DNA from: Defluviitaleaceae bacterium
GTDB taxonomy: Bacteria; Bacillota_A; Clostridia; Lachnospirales; WQUN01
Direction of reading: 5' to 3'
Length of the DNA: 5,250 bases
NCBI GenBank assembly: GCA_009779525.1
Contig: WREB01000112.1
Coordinates: 1 to 5,250 of the forward strand
The position numbers were made by a program, and so were the translations under genes. The notes beneath the pieces were generated by a model. That model saw only the letters and a list, made by a program, of their open reading frames with translations, did not search any database and was not told where the DNA came from. Positions within the stretch are counted from its first letter, which is position 1; every line of letters starts with the position of its first letter. Of the stretch, positions 1 through 5,250 are shown one piece after another.

Positions 1-968
1 ACGAGGGCTGGGCGAACGGTTATAAAAAGAACATCCTTTACTGGGAAGTATGGAACGAGCCGGATCATATGATGCCGCGCCGCAACGAGGACGCGATGTG
101 GTCGGGGACGCAGGCGCAGTATCTCGAGATGTACGCGGCGACCTCGCGCCTTTTTAAAAAGGAAATGCCGTACGCGAAAATTGGCGGTTTCGCGTGCTGC
201 AGCCTCAACCGCAGCGACAAGGTCAGCTATTTCCTCGATTTTTTGACTTACGTAAAAGAAAATAAGCTTCCGCTCGACTTCTTTTCGTGGCACATATACA
301 CCTGGAACACGGAGCAGCTTCGCGACTCGGCGCTTTTGGCGAGGGAAAAGCTCGACCTGTTCGGCTTCACCGAAACGGAGAGCATCCTCGACGAATGGAA
401 CTACTTGCCGAACCGGCCGACCTGGGGCGTCATTTACGAAAAAAACGGCGCGCAGGGCCGAAGGGAAGTTTTTTCCGAAGTCGAGGGCGTCGTCGGCTCC
501 GCGTTCGTCGCGGCGTCGCTTATCGAACTTACGGAGCTTCCGGTCGACATCGCTACTTTCTACGACGGCCAGCCGACCAGCTTCTTCGGCTCCATCTTCG
601 ACTGCTACGGCGTGCCGACGAAGCAGTACTACCCGTTTATCGCGTTCAGGCAGATACTCGAATGCGGCGAGAAGGTTTTTTCGGAAGCTAGTTCGAAAGG
701 AATCTACGCGCTCGCTTCTTCTTCGGGCGACGAGACCCGCGTGATGGTTACGAACTTCGGCGGGGCCGGCGAGGTTTACAAATTTGAAGTCGCGGGGCTC
801 GACGAAACCGCCGTTTACGACTACCTGCTCTATTACGTCGACGAGTGGCGGAACTTCGAGCCGTTCCTCGAAAAGAAAGGCCTGGAACGCGAAAAGCTCC
901 CGAACAGCCTCTACATGCACGAAAATTCGACGGCCCTCGTCAAAATCGTTAAGAAGGGGCGTAAATAG
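1..968 (+). CDS. Glycoside hydrolase, clan GH-A, GH39-like (beta-xylosidase type); 5' end outside window
   Basis: This is a partial gene: the reading frame is open from the first base (first full codon at position 3) and ends at TAG 966-968, leaving 321 visible residues. The segment YWEVWNEPD (visible residues 13-21) carries the Asn-Glu-Pro of clan GH-A, with Glu19 the expected acid/base. SWHIYTW (from residue 95) fits the conserved His-x-Tyr strand. ILDEWNY places a candidate nucleophile at Glu131. The roughly 112-residue spacing between the two glutamates and the length after the second match GH39 beta-xylosidases as I know them. After the barrel, residues from about 225 on look like a small beta domain (segments such as IYALAS and RVMVTNFGG), also usual in GH39. 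The N-terminal part of the barrel and any signal peptide are missing, so cellular location is unknown. The gene is followed after 2 nt by an oxidoreductase gene, implying one transcript. GH51 or another GH-A family is possible; the hydrolase call is firm, the family and xylosidase specificity are not. Confidence 0.72.
   Translation, partial: EGWANGYKKNILYWEVWNEPDHMMPRRNEDAMWSGTQAQYLEMYAATSRLFKKEMPYAKIGGFACCSLNRSDKVSYFLDFLTYVKENKLPLDFFSWHIYTWNTEQLRDSALLAREKLDLFGFTETESILDEWNYLPNRPTWGVIYEKNGAQGRREVFSEVEGVVGSAFVAASLIELTELPVDIATFYDGQPTSFFGSIFDCYGVPTKQYYPFIAFRQILECGEKVFSEASSKGIYALASSSGDETRVMVTNFGGAGEVYKFEVAGLDETAVYDYLLYYVDEWRNFEPFLEKKGLEREKLPNSLYMHENSTALVKIVKKGRK
954..959 (+). promoter_or_regulatory. 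Ribosome binding site supporting the TTG start at 971
   Basis: AAGGGG lies within the last codons of the upstream hydrolase, 11 nt before TTG 971. No ATG or GTG start in this frame would keep the Rossmann glycine motif, so this site decides the start. Its position inside the upstream gene suggests coupled translation. Confidence 0.6.
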
Positions 969-970
969 AT

Positions 971-2047
971 TTGGAAAAAATCAACCTGGGTATCGTCGGG
1001 CTCGGCGCGATCACGCAGATGGTCTACCTGCCCGACCTCGAGATGCTACGCGACAAATACGCGGTCAAGGCGGTCTGCGACGCATCGCCGGGCGTCTTGG
1101 ACGCGGTCGGATCGAAACTGCCGCAAGCCAGCCGTTACCTTGATTCGAAGGAGCTTTGCAAAAGCGGCGAAATCGACGCTGTGCTTATCGCCAACAGCGA
1201 CGGGTTCCATTACGCCGACGCGATGGAGGCGATAAAAAACGGTAAGCACGTCTTCATCGAAAAGCCGATGTGCTTTACCAAAGAAGAGGCGGAAGACATC
1301 CGCGCCGAGGCGAAAAAGCGGGGCGTGCGGGCGATGATCGGCTACGTCCGCAGGTATTCGGACGCGTACAAAAGCGCGAGGCGGGAGCTTGAGGACATAA
1401 AGGGTTCGCTGCACTACGTTCGGATTCGCGACATCCTCGGGTACAACTTCCTTTTTATGAAGGAAAACAGCGGGCTGTTCCGCTTCGACGACATACCCGG
1501 CGAGGTTGCGAAAGAGGGCGCGCGAAAGTCCGCCGAATCACAAGCAAAAGCTCTCGGGGAGCGCCACGCGGGCAGGGAAGGTTTCTACGGATACCTCGCG
1601 GGGCTCTGCTGCCACGATTTTTCCGCGATGCGCGGGCTGCTCGGCTTCCCGAAGAAAATCGTTTCGGCCTACATATCGAACGGCGGGAGCGGGCTTTACC
1701 TCTCGGTCGTCTTCGACTACGGAAGCTTCGCCGCCGCGTACGAATCCGGAATCGATTCGCAGAAGCGCCGCGACTCGACGCTCGAATTCTTCTCGGAAAA
1801 AAAGACGGTGAAGCTCGAGTACAACTGCTTCTATTACCTCAAGCAGCTTCCCGACACGGTGACGGTCGATGAAACCGTCGGCGGCGAGCACGGAAGGCGG
1901 ATTGTCACCCCTTCGTACTTCTGCCCGTACGCGAGGGAGCTTGAGGCGTTTTACGACGCGGTGACCTTTGGCGCGCCGATCGAAACGCCGCCGGAGGACT
2001 ACGAACAGGACATTGAGCTCTTCAAGATGATCTTGGATAAACTGTAG
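971..2047 (+). CDS. Gfo/Idh/MocA family oxidoreductase (first of two)
   Basis: This 358-residue protein has the usual length and layout of the family. An N-terminal Rossmann fold opens with GIVGLGAIT (residues 7-15), the NAD(P)-binding glycine motif. IEKPM (residues 96-100) holds the conserved Glu-Lys-Pro, whose Lys98 is expected at the active site. YVRRYSDAY (125-133) starts the C-terminal alpha/beta domain. CCHDFSAMRGLLG (213-225) supplies His215, in the region of the family's catalytic His. Residues of about 160-205 form a charged insertion between these parts. The TTG start is chosen because the next Met (residue 17) would delete the glycine motif, and an AAGGGG Shine-Dalgarno site (954-959) lies about 11 nt upstream, inside the preceding gene. 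The 2-nt gap to the glycoside hydrolase and 12-nt gap to the next oxidoreductase imply co-transcription and perhaps translational coupling. The reaction is probably NAD(P)-dependent oxidation or reduction of a sugar or cyclitol; the substrate cannot be named. Confidence 0.88.
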   Translation: MEKINLGIVGLGAITQMVYLPDLEMLRDKYAVKAVCDASPGVLDAVGSKLPQASRYLDSKELCKSGEIDAVLIANSDGFHYADAMEAIKNGKHVFIEKPMCFTKEEAEDIRAEAKKRGVRAMIGYVRRYSDAYKSARRELEDIKGSLHYVRIRDILGYNFLFMKENSGLFRFDDIPGEVAKEGARKSAESQAKALGERHAGREGFYGYLAGLCCHDFSAMRGLLGFPKKIVSAYISNGGSGLYLSVVFDYGSFAAAYESGIDSQKRRDSTLEFFSEKKTVKLEYNCFYYLKQLPDTVTVDETVGGEHGRRIVTPSYFCPYARELEAFYDAVTFGAPIETPPEDYEQDIELFKMILDKL

Positions 2048-2059
2048 AAGGGATACCAA

Positions 2060-3133
2060 ATGAAAAAGAAGATCAAAATCGGGGTGGTCGGCGCTGGAAA
2101 CATTTTCGCGCCGCACGCCGAAGGCTACAAGCTCGCCGCCGACAAATGCGAAGTCATAGCCGTCTGCAGGCAAAGCGCCGGGGCCGATCAGAAGGCGCAG
2201 GTCGAAAAAGTCTTGGGCCGCGAAGTCGACCTTTATACGGACTACAACGAAATGTTTTCGCGAGGGGACTTCGACGCGGTCGACATCATCACGCCGCACG
2301 ACTTGCATCTTCCGGTGACGGAAGCCGCCGCGAAAGCCAAGCTTCACGTGCTTGTCGAAAAGGTGATGGCAAGAAGCGTCGCCGAATGCGACAAAATGAT
2401 CGAGGCATGCGGCAAAGCCGGCGTTTCGCTCCACGTCTGCCACGACCGCAGGTATCTCGGCGCGTGGGCGGCGATAAAGGAGCTCGTCGATTCGGGCGCG
2501 CTCGGGAAAATATTTTACTTGAAGCTCGACCACAACCAAAACGTCGGGCTGCCCGCCGGACACTGGATTCGCTCGGCCGAGGCGCTTGGCGGCGGGGCGC
2601 TGATGAGCTGTCTCACGCACCAGATCGACGCGCTTCGCTGGTTCGGCGGCGAAGCCGAAAGCGTCGCGTGCATGACGAAGACGCTGCCCGAGCGCATGGA
2701 GGGCGAGACCGCCGCGGTAATGGCGGTCGCGATGAAATCCGGGGCGCTCGCCAACTTAAGCATCAACTGGTTCACCGACGTCAACCAACCCGGAAGCGGG
2801 CTGTCCTGCGAGTTGATCCACGTCTGCGGCGACAAGGGCGAGGCGCTAAACACTTCCAACAACGGCACCTGGTTCAAGCTCTACAATGATAAAAAATTGG
2901 ATGACGAAGCAAAATACTCGTTTGCCGCCGAGCCGGGCAAGTCGGGATTTTTCAAGGCCGTCCCGAAGGATCAAAACCCGGGCATCGCGCGCTGCGTATC
3001 TAGCTGGATCGACGCGCTGCGGGGCGAAGGCGTGATGCTGACGCCGGGGACCGATTCGCGCAGGACCGTCGAAGTCGCGGAAGCCGCGTACAAATCGTTC
3101 GAAACGAGGCGGTTCGTGGACCTGCCGCTGTAA
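2060..3133 (+). CDS. Gfo/Idh/MocA family oxidoreductase (second of two), EKP motif changed to EKV
   Basis: The product has 357 residues, full length for the family. The Rossmann fold starts with GVVGAGNIFAPHAEGY (residues 8-23, GxGxxx motif). DAVDIITPHDLHLPV (72-86) is the typical beta4 region after which bound sugars are contacted. VEKVM (99-103) occupies the place of the family's EKP: Glu100 and the important Lys101 remain, but Pro is replaced by Val102. HDRRYLGAWAAIKELVDSG (128-146) begins the second domain. LTHQIDALRWFGGE (185-198) gives the His187/Asp190 pair of the usual G-x-H-x-x-D-x-x-x-W motif, with His187 the likely catalytic acid/base. ATG 2060 has a GAAGGG ribosome site (2047-2052) 7 nt upstream that overlaps the stop codon of the previous gene. 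The neighbouring family member upstream is clearly different in sequence, so the two are unlikely to be a recent duplication. The pair may act at successive steps on one sugar; the substrate is unknown. The gene ends the operon just before a terminator. Confidence 0.9.
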   Translation: MKKKIKIGVVGAGNIFAPHAEGYKLAADKCEVIAVCRQSAGADQKAQVEKVLGREVDLYTDYNEMFSRGDFDAVDIITPHDLHLPVTEAAAKAKLHVLVEKVMARSVAECDKMIEACGKAGVSLHVCHDRRYLGAWAAIKELVDSGALGKIFYLKLDHNQNVGLPAGHWIRSAEALGGGALMSCLTHQIDALRWFGGEAESVACMTKTLPERMEGETAAVMAVAMKSGALANLSINWFTDVNQPGSGLSCELIHVCGDKGEALNTSNNGTWFKLYNDKKLDDEAKYSFAAEPGKSGFFKAVPKDQNPGIARCVSSWIDALRGEGVMLTPGTDSRRTVEVAEAAYKSFETRRFVDLPL

Positions 3134-3160
3134 AAATCACCGAAAATAATTTGCATATTA

Positions 3161-3188
3161 AAGCGGACCGATTGGTCCGCTTTTTTTT
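3161..3188 (+). terminator. Rho-independent terminator of the hydrolase-oxidoreductase operon
   Basis: A perfect 9-bp stem is formed by AAGCGGACC (3161-3169) and GGTCCGCTT (3174-3182), with a 4-nt GATT loop. It runs into eight T residues (3181-3188). It lies 28 nt after the TAA of the second oxidoreductase. On the opposite strand the stem is followed only by mixed A/T sequence, so it may also stop the convergent glycosylase transcript, but less surely. Confidence 0.93.
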
Positions 3189-3326
3189 GGGCAATATTAT
3201 ATCGAAATTAAGACGCGTCTTATCATAATTTATTAGCATATTTAGTTTTCTGCAGACAGCGTGCGATAATCGCGCCGTTTTCGCTGGCAAATGCAATCCT
3301 ATTCGTTGCTCGTTGACCGGAGTCTT
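3189..3326. other. AT-richer convergent intergenic region, no gene seen
   Basis: This lies between the forward operon terminator and the stop of the reverse glycosylase gene. It is noticeably richer in A+T than the flanking genes. I see no open frame with a ribosome site, no tRNA-like fold and no convincing second terminator for the glycosylase transcript. It contains a 14-bp palindrome at 3209-3222 and a short GCGAT-A-ATCGC inverted repeat at 3263-3273. A TATAAT string occurs on the reverse strand at 3196-3201 but has no -35 partner at a usual distance. Confidence 0.6.
3209..3222. repeat. 14-bp perfect palindrome TAAGACGCGTCTTA
   Basis: Each half (TAAGACG) is the exact reverse complement of the other with no spacer. 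Symmetry breaks at the next base on each side. A perfect, GC-centred dyad in AT-rich DNA could be a protein-binding site, but no promoter or gene start is clearly attached, and it sits between two 3' ends. Function unknown. Confidence 0.55.
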
Positions 3327-4142
3327 TTATTTTTGGCAGACGGGGCAAAGGAACGCCTGCGAGCCGCCGGCCTTTATCGAAATGATTTTTTCGCCGCATT
3401 CGGGGCAGGGTTTGCCTTCTTTGTAGCCGACTAAAAAATCGTCGCCGGTATAGCCGCCCTTTTGGCCGAAAAAGTCGCCTTCGTACGCGAAAGTCCCCTT
3501 CGACCTAGAAAACTCGAGTACGCCTTTTATCGCGTCGTAGAGCCGCTTCAAACCGGCGGCGTCAAGGTCCGAAAGCTTGCGCTGCGGATGCAGCCCCGCC
3601 TTGAACAATATGTCGTGCATGTACATGTTGCCGATGCCGCCGACGTTTTTCTGATTCATCAAAAACGCCTTCGCCTGCGTCTTCTTGCCCGACGCCAACC
3701 CCGCGAAATAGTCAAACGTAAATTTTTTGTCGAACGGGTCCGTCGCTATCCCGCGGGTGTTAGGTTCGGTAGCGAGCTCCGCGTCGCCTGCCGCGAGAAA
3801 CTTGCCGAACCACCAGAACCGCGCGGTGTAGCCGCTCCCGTCGGTAAAGAGCAGCTTTATCTGGAATTTTTCAGGCAGCTTCCCTTCATTCTCAAAATAA
3901 AGGACGTCCGCGCCCATCCCGAGCGAGAGCAGTATGTTTTCGCCGTTTGATAGCGAAGTGAAAATCCACTTGCCCCTGTTGTAAACCCGCGCGACATTCG
4001 CGCCGCCGATGCGTTCTTGAAATTCGGCCTGAGGGATGTTCGCGCACTTTTCCTGAAGCAGCGTAAGCGTCCCGACGGTTTTGCCCTTAAGCGTTTCGTC
4101 CATCTGGCCGGCCATCTTTGCTATTTCGGGCAGTTCTGCCAT
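3327..4142 (-). CDS. Fpg/Nei-family DNA glycosylase-like protein with N-terminal Pro replaced by Ala
   Basis: This 271-residue protein has the length of Fpg (MutM)/Nei base-excision enzymes, which remove oxidised bases and cut the abasic strand. It begins MAELPEI, against MPELPE in active enzymes: Glu3, Pro5 and Glu6 are kept but residue 2, the catalytic nucleophile Pro, is Ala. RGKWIF (56-61) retains Lys58 of the beta-hairpin. GGIGNMYMHDILFKAGLHP (168-186) is the helix-two-turn-helix DNA-binding element with the conserved Asn172. Cys246, Cys249, Cys266 and Cys269 form the C-terminal zinc finger (CPECG ... CPVCQK). The Arg that normally lies about five residues before the third Cys in the finger loop appears to be Ser or Gly. 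The ATG is preceded on the reverse strand by AGAAGGGG six nt away, so the start is secure and no alternative start restores the proline. It is monocistronic in this window, divergent from the URO-D-family gene. It may be an altered-activity or non-catalytic lesion-binding paralogue; the fold assignment is firm, the activity is not. Confidence 0.9.
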   Translation of the reverse strand: MAELPEIAKMAGQMDETLKGKTVGTLTLLQEKCANIPQAEFQERIGGANVARVYNRGKWIFTSLSNGENILLSLGMGADVLYFENEGKLPEKFQIKLLFTDGSGYTARFWWFGKFLAAGDAELATEPNTRGIATDPFDKKFTFDYFAGLASGKKTQAKAFLMNQKNVGGIGNMYMHDILFKAGLHPQRKLSDLDAAGLKRLYDAIKGVLEFSRSKGTFAYEGDFFGQKGGYTGDDFLVGYKEGKPCPECGEKIISIKAGGSQAFLCPVCQK

Positions 4143-4143
4143 G

Positions 4144-4156
4144 TTTGACCCCTTCT
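4144..4156 (-). promoter_or_regulatory. Strong ribosome binding site of the glycosylase-like gene
   Basis: On the reverse strand AGAAGGGG ends six nt before the ATG at 4142. This is near-ideal Shine-Dalgarno pairing and spacing, and it fixes the start that encodes Met-Ala-Glu rather than Met-Pro-Glu. Confidence 0.75.
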
Positions 4157-4166
4157 TATAAAATTG

Positions 4167-4189
4167 GCGGCGGCGATTAACCCCGCCGC
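4167..4189 (-). other. Hairpin in the likely 5' leader of the glycosylase-like gene
   Basis: GCGGCGG (4167-4173) pairs with CCGCCGC (4183-4189), a GC-only 7-bp stem with a 9-nt loop. It lies between the predicted transcription start (near 4197) and the ribosome site. On the reverse strand it is followed by CAATTTTAT, a weak U-rich tract, so it could slow transcription or alter ribosome access, or simply be chance in GC-rich DNA. Confidence 0.4.
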
Positions 4190-4203
4190 GTTCGCTTTTA
4201 CCA

Positions 4204-4234
4204 ATTATACGCGTTGACGCCGCGTCAATGTCAA
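4204..4234 (-). promoter_or_regulatory. Promoter of the glycosylase-like gene, 19-bp spacer
   Basis: Read on the reverse strand, a perfect TTGACA (4229-4234) is followed after 19 bp by a perfect TATAAT (4204-4209). Transcription would start near 4197, giving a leader of about 55 nt. A 19-bp spacer is too long for efficient unaided sigma-70 recognition and is typical of MerR-family promoters. A dyad fills most of the spacer, which supports regulated rather than constitutive use. Confidence 0.68.
4214..4228. promoter_or_regulatory. Dyad operator candidate within the promoter spacer
   Basis: TTGACGC (4214-4220) and GCGTCAA (4222-4228) are exact inverted repeats around one central base. The dyad directly abuts the -35 box and lies wholly between -35 and -10 of the reverse promoter. 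This is where MerR-family activators bind to untwist a long spacer; a repressor site is the alternative. No regulator gene is present in the window. Confidence 0.55.
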
Positions 4235-4290
4235 ATGCGCGATTTCGATCTCATCGGCGCATACGGTAACCGGTTTATTTTACAAAAGTT

Positions 4291-4299
4291 TGCTAAAAT
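4291..4299 (+). promoter_or_regulatory. Possible extended -10 promoter for the URO-D-family gene
   Basis: TGCTAAAAT is an extended -10 element (TG, one base, then TAAAAT, five of six matches to TATAAT). No good -35 is found 16-18 bp upstream. A start near 4306 would leave a leader of about 27 nt before the TTG at 4333. This is a single weak match in AT-rich DNA. Confidence 0.35.
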
Positions 4300-4332
4300 G
4301 GACGCGGAGATTAACGCCTGGGGGCCGCGGGA

Positions 4333-5250
4333 TTGACTGACAAACAAAACGCGTTGGAAATAATCCGTTTCGGCAAACCCGAGCGGGTCGCAAGCCGCTT
4401 TCCGTCGCATACGCTTTCCTACCACGGCGCGAACCACCAGGGCTACGGCGACGCCGGTATGGACGACGGCCACGCCCGCCCGACGGGAAGCGTATGGGAG
4501 GACGTCTGGGGCACCGTTTGGATGAAGGAATATCCCGGAGTGATGGGATTTCCGAAACGCGGCCCATTGCATTGCCCAGGGGCGCTTGGCACATACGCCT
4601 GGCCCGACGCAAACGACGAGCGCATATGCGCGCGCATCTACAAATCGGCCGAAGCGTTCGCGCAAAAGGACGAAAAATTTTTATGCGGCTCGCATCGGGA
4701 CACTTTATGGGAAAAATCGTACATGCTCGCCGGCATGGAAGGCATGATGGGGTATTTTTACGAGGAGCCGGAATGCGCGAGGGAAATTTTGGCGCGTATC
4801 ATGGACTTCCAGCTTAAGATCGCCGCGCATTACGCAAGCGTCGGAATCGAGATGGCGATCCTCGGGGACGATTTGGGGACACAGCGCTCGCTGCTTTTGG
4901 GCATGGATATCTTCGATGAATTTTTGCGGCCCGAATACGCGAGGCTTTTCAATTTTTATAAGTCGCGCGGCATTCTCGTCTCGTTCCATTCTTGCGGGCA
5001 TATCGAGCCGCTTCTAGAATCGTTCGTCGGGCTGGGCGTCGACGTGCTAAACCCGGTGCAGGCGACGGCGAACGACATAGCCCGCGTGATATGTGTGACG
5101 GATAATCGGATGGCGCTTGAGGGCGGCGTCTCGTCGGGGCTAGTCGCTAGCGGCCCGGTCGATAAAATAAACGAAGCCGTCAAACACGCGATCGAGACGC
5201 TCGGGCCGCGCGGCGGGTATTTTTGCGCGCCCGACCAGGCGATCCCGTTC
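4333..5250 (+). CDS. Uroporphyrinogen decarboxylase (URO-D)/MtaA-type methyltransferase family protein; 3' end outside window
   Basis: The frame is open for 306 codons to the last base; family members usually run about 340-380 residues, so a short C-terminal part is missing. Recognisable segments are KQNALEIIRFGKPERV (residues 4-19, typical N-terminal helix), VWEDVWGTVW (54-63), ILGDDLGTQ (176-184), FHSCGHIEPLL (218-228), LGVDVLNPVQ (234-243), LEGGVSS (262-268) and RGGYFCAPDQAIPF (293-306). His219 and Cys221 of HSCG match the zinc-binding His-x-Cys of corrinoid/coenzyme-M methyltransferases such as MtaA. It lacks the look of true HemE and is better placed in the broad URO-D superfamily, whose members move methyl groups via corrinoid proteins or are uncharacterised. 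The start is inferred: an in-frame TAA at 4312 bounds it, and TTG 4333 has GGGGG (4320-4324) 8 nt upstream. CTG 4318 with GGAG (4306-4309) is the rarer alternative. No corrinoid protein gene is seen, so the substrate is unknown. It may belong to carbohydrate or methoxy-compound use along with the nearby operon. Confidence 0.85.
   Translation, partial: MTDKQNALEIIRFGKPERVASRFPSHTLSYHGANHQGYGDAGMDDGHARPTGSVWEDVWGTVWMKEYPGVMGFPKRGPLHCPGALGTYAWPDANDERICARIYKSAEAFAQKDEKFLCGSHRDTLWEKSYMLAGMEGMMGYFYEEPECAREILARIMDFQLKIAAHYASVGIEMAILGDDLGTQRSLLLGMDIFDEFLRPEYARLFNFYKSRGILVSFHSCGHIEPLLESFVGLGVDVLNPVQATANDIARVICVTDNRMALEGGVSSGLVASGPVDKINEAVKHAIETLGPRGGYFCAPDQAIPF

Noticed and set aside
1538..2620. 360-codon open frame on the reverse strand across both oxidoreductase genes
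   Set aside because: It spans two well-supported forward genes and their junction. The translation is rich in Arg and Val with no recognisable motif, as expected of an antisense shadow in GC-rich DNA.
2146..2889. 247-codon forward open frame inside the second oxidoreductase gene
   Set aside because: It lies in an alternate frame of a complete conserved gene. Its product is extremely Arg-rich and low in complexity, with no family resemblance.
3196..3201. Reverse-strand TATAAT in the convergent gap
   Set aside because: No -35 element is found at 16-19 bp, and no gene lies just downstream on that strand. It is likely chance in AT-rich DNA.
3462..3950. 162-codon forward open frame antisense to the glycosylase-like gene
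   Set aside because: The opposite strand encodes a clear Fpg/Nei-family protein, and this frame has no motif and no ribosome site that I can see.
4167..4189. Forward-strand terminator at the GC hairpin
   Set aside because: No forward transcript is expected here, and the stem is followed on the forward strand by GTTCGCTTTTA rather than a direct T run.
4231..4665. Reverse open frames antisense to the start of the URO-D-family gene
   Set aside because: The forward frame has strong family motifs through this stretch. The reverse frames overlap one another and look like composition-driven shadows.
1..5250. CRISPR arrays, tRNA or rRNA genes, insertion sequences and attachment sites
   Set aside because: No spaced direct repeats, no cloverleaf-like segment, no transposase motif and no terminal inverted repeats were seen on either strand.

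Overview
The window is a piece of a bacterial chromosome with fairly high GC. It is densely coded, has G+C-rich third codon positions, and contains two short AT-richer intergenic gaps. AAGGGG-type ribosome binding sites, a clear rho-independent terminator and TTG starts on two of the three forward genes whose starts are visible suggest an anaerobic Firmicute (Clostridia-like, gut-type) genome. A Lentisphaerae/Verrucomicrobia-type host is a plausible alternative, because glycoside hydrolases, Gfo/Idh/MocA oxidoreductases and URO-D-family genes are also common there. This is a low-confidence inference; no marker gene settles the taxonomy.

Positions 1-3188 form the end of a forward-strand operon. 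It holds the 3' part of a clan GH-A glycoside hydrolase (GH39-like), then two Gfo/Idh/MocA NAD(P)-dependent oxidoreductases, separated by gaps of only 2 and 12 nt, and it is closed by a strong terminator at 3161-3188. The operon promoter lies outside the window. The simplest reading is a carbohydrate-use module: the hydrolase releases or trims a glycoside, and the two dehydrogenases oxidise, reduce or epimerise the sugar or a derivative. The substrate cannot be read from sequence.

Positions 3189-3326 are an AT-richer convergent gap with a 14-bp perfect palindrome and no recognisable gene. Positions 3327-4142 (reverse) encode an Fpg/Nei-family DNA glycosylase-like protein. It keeps the H2TH and four-cysteine zinc finger regions but has Ala in place of the catalytic N-terminal proline. 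Its promoter has perfect TTGACA and TATAAT boxes 19 bp apart, with a 7-1-7 dyad between them. That layout is characteristic of MerR-family-controlled promoters.

From 4333 to the window end, a forward gene that is truncated at the edge encodes a URO-D/MtaA-type (uroporphyrinogen decarboxylase / corrinoid methyltransferase fold) protein, most likely starting at TTG. It is divergent from the glycosylase gene and shares the 190-nt intergenic region with it. No RNA gene, CRISPR array, insertion sequence or phage gene was seen. The items most worth following are the altered active site of the glycosylase-like protein and its MerR-like promoter.
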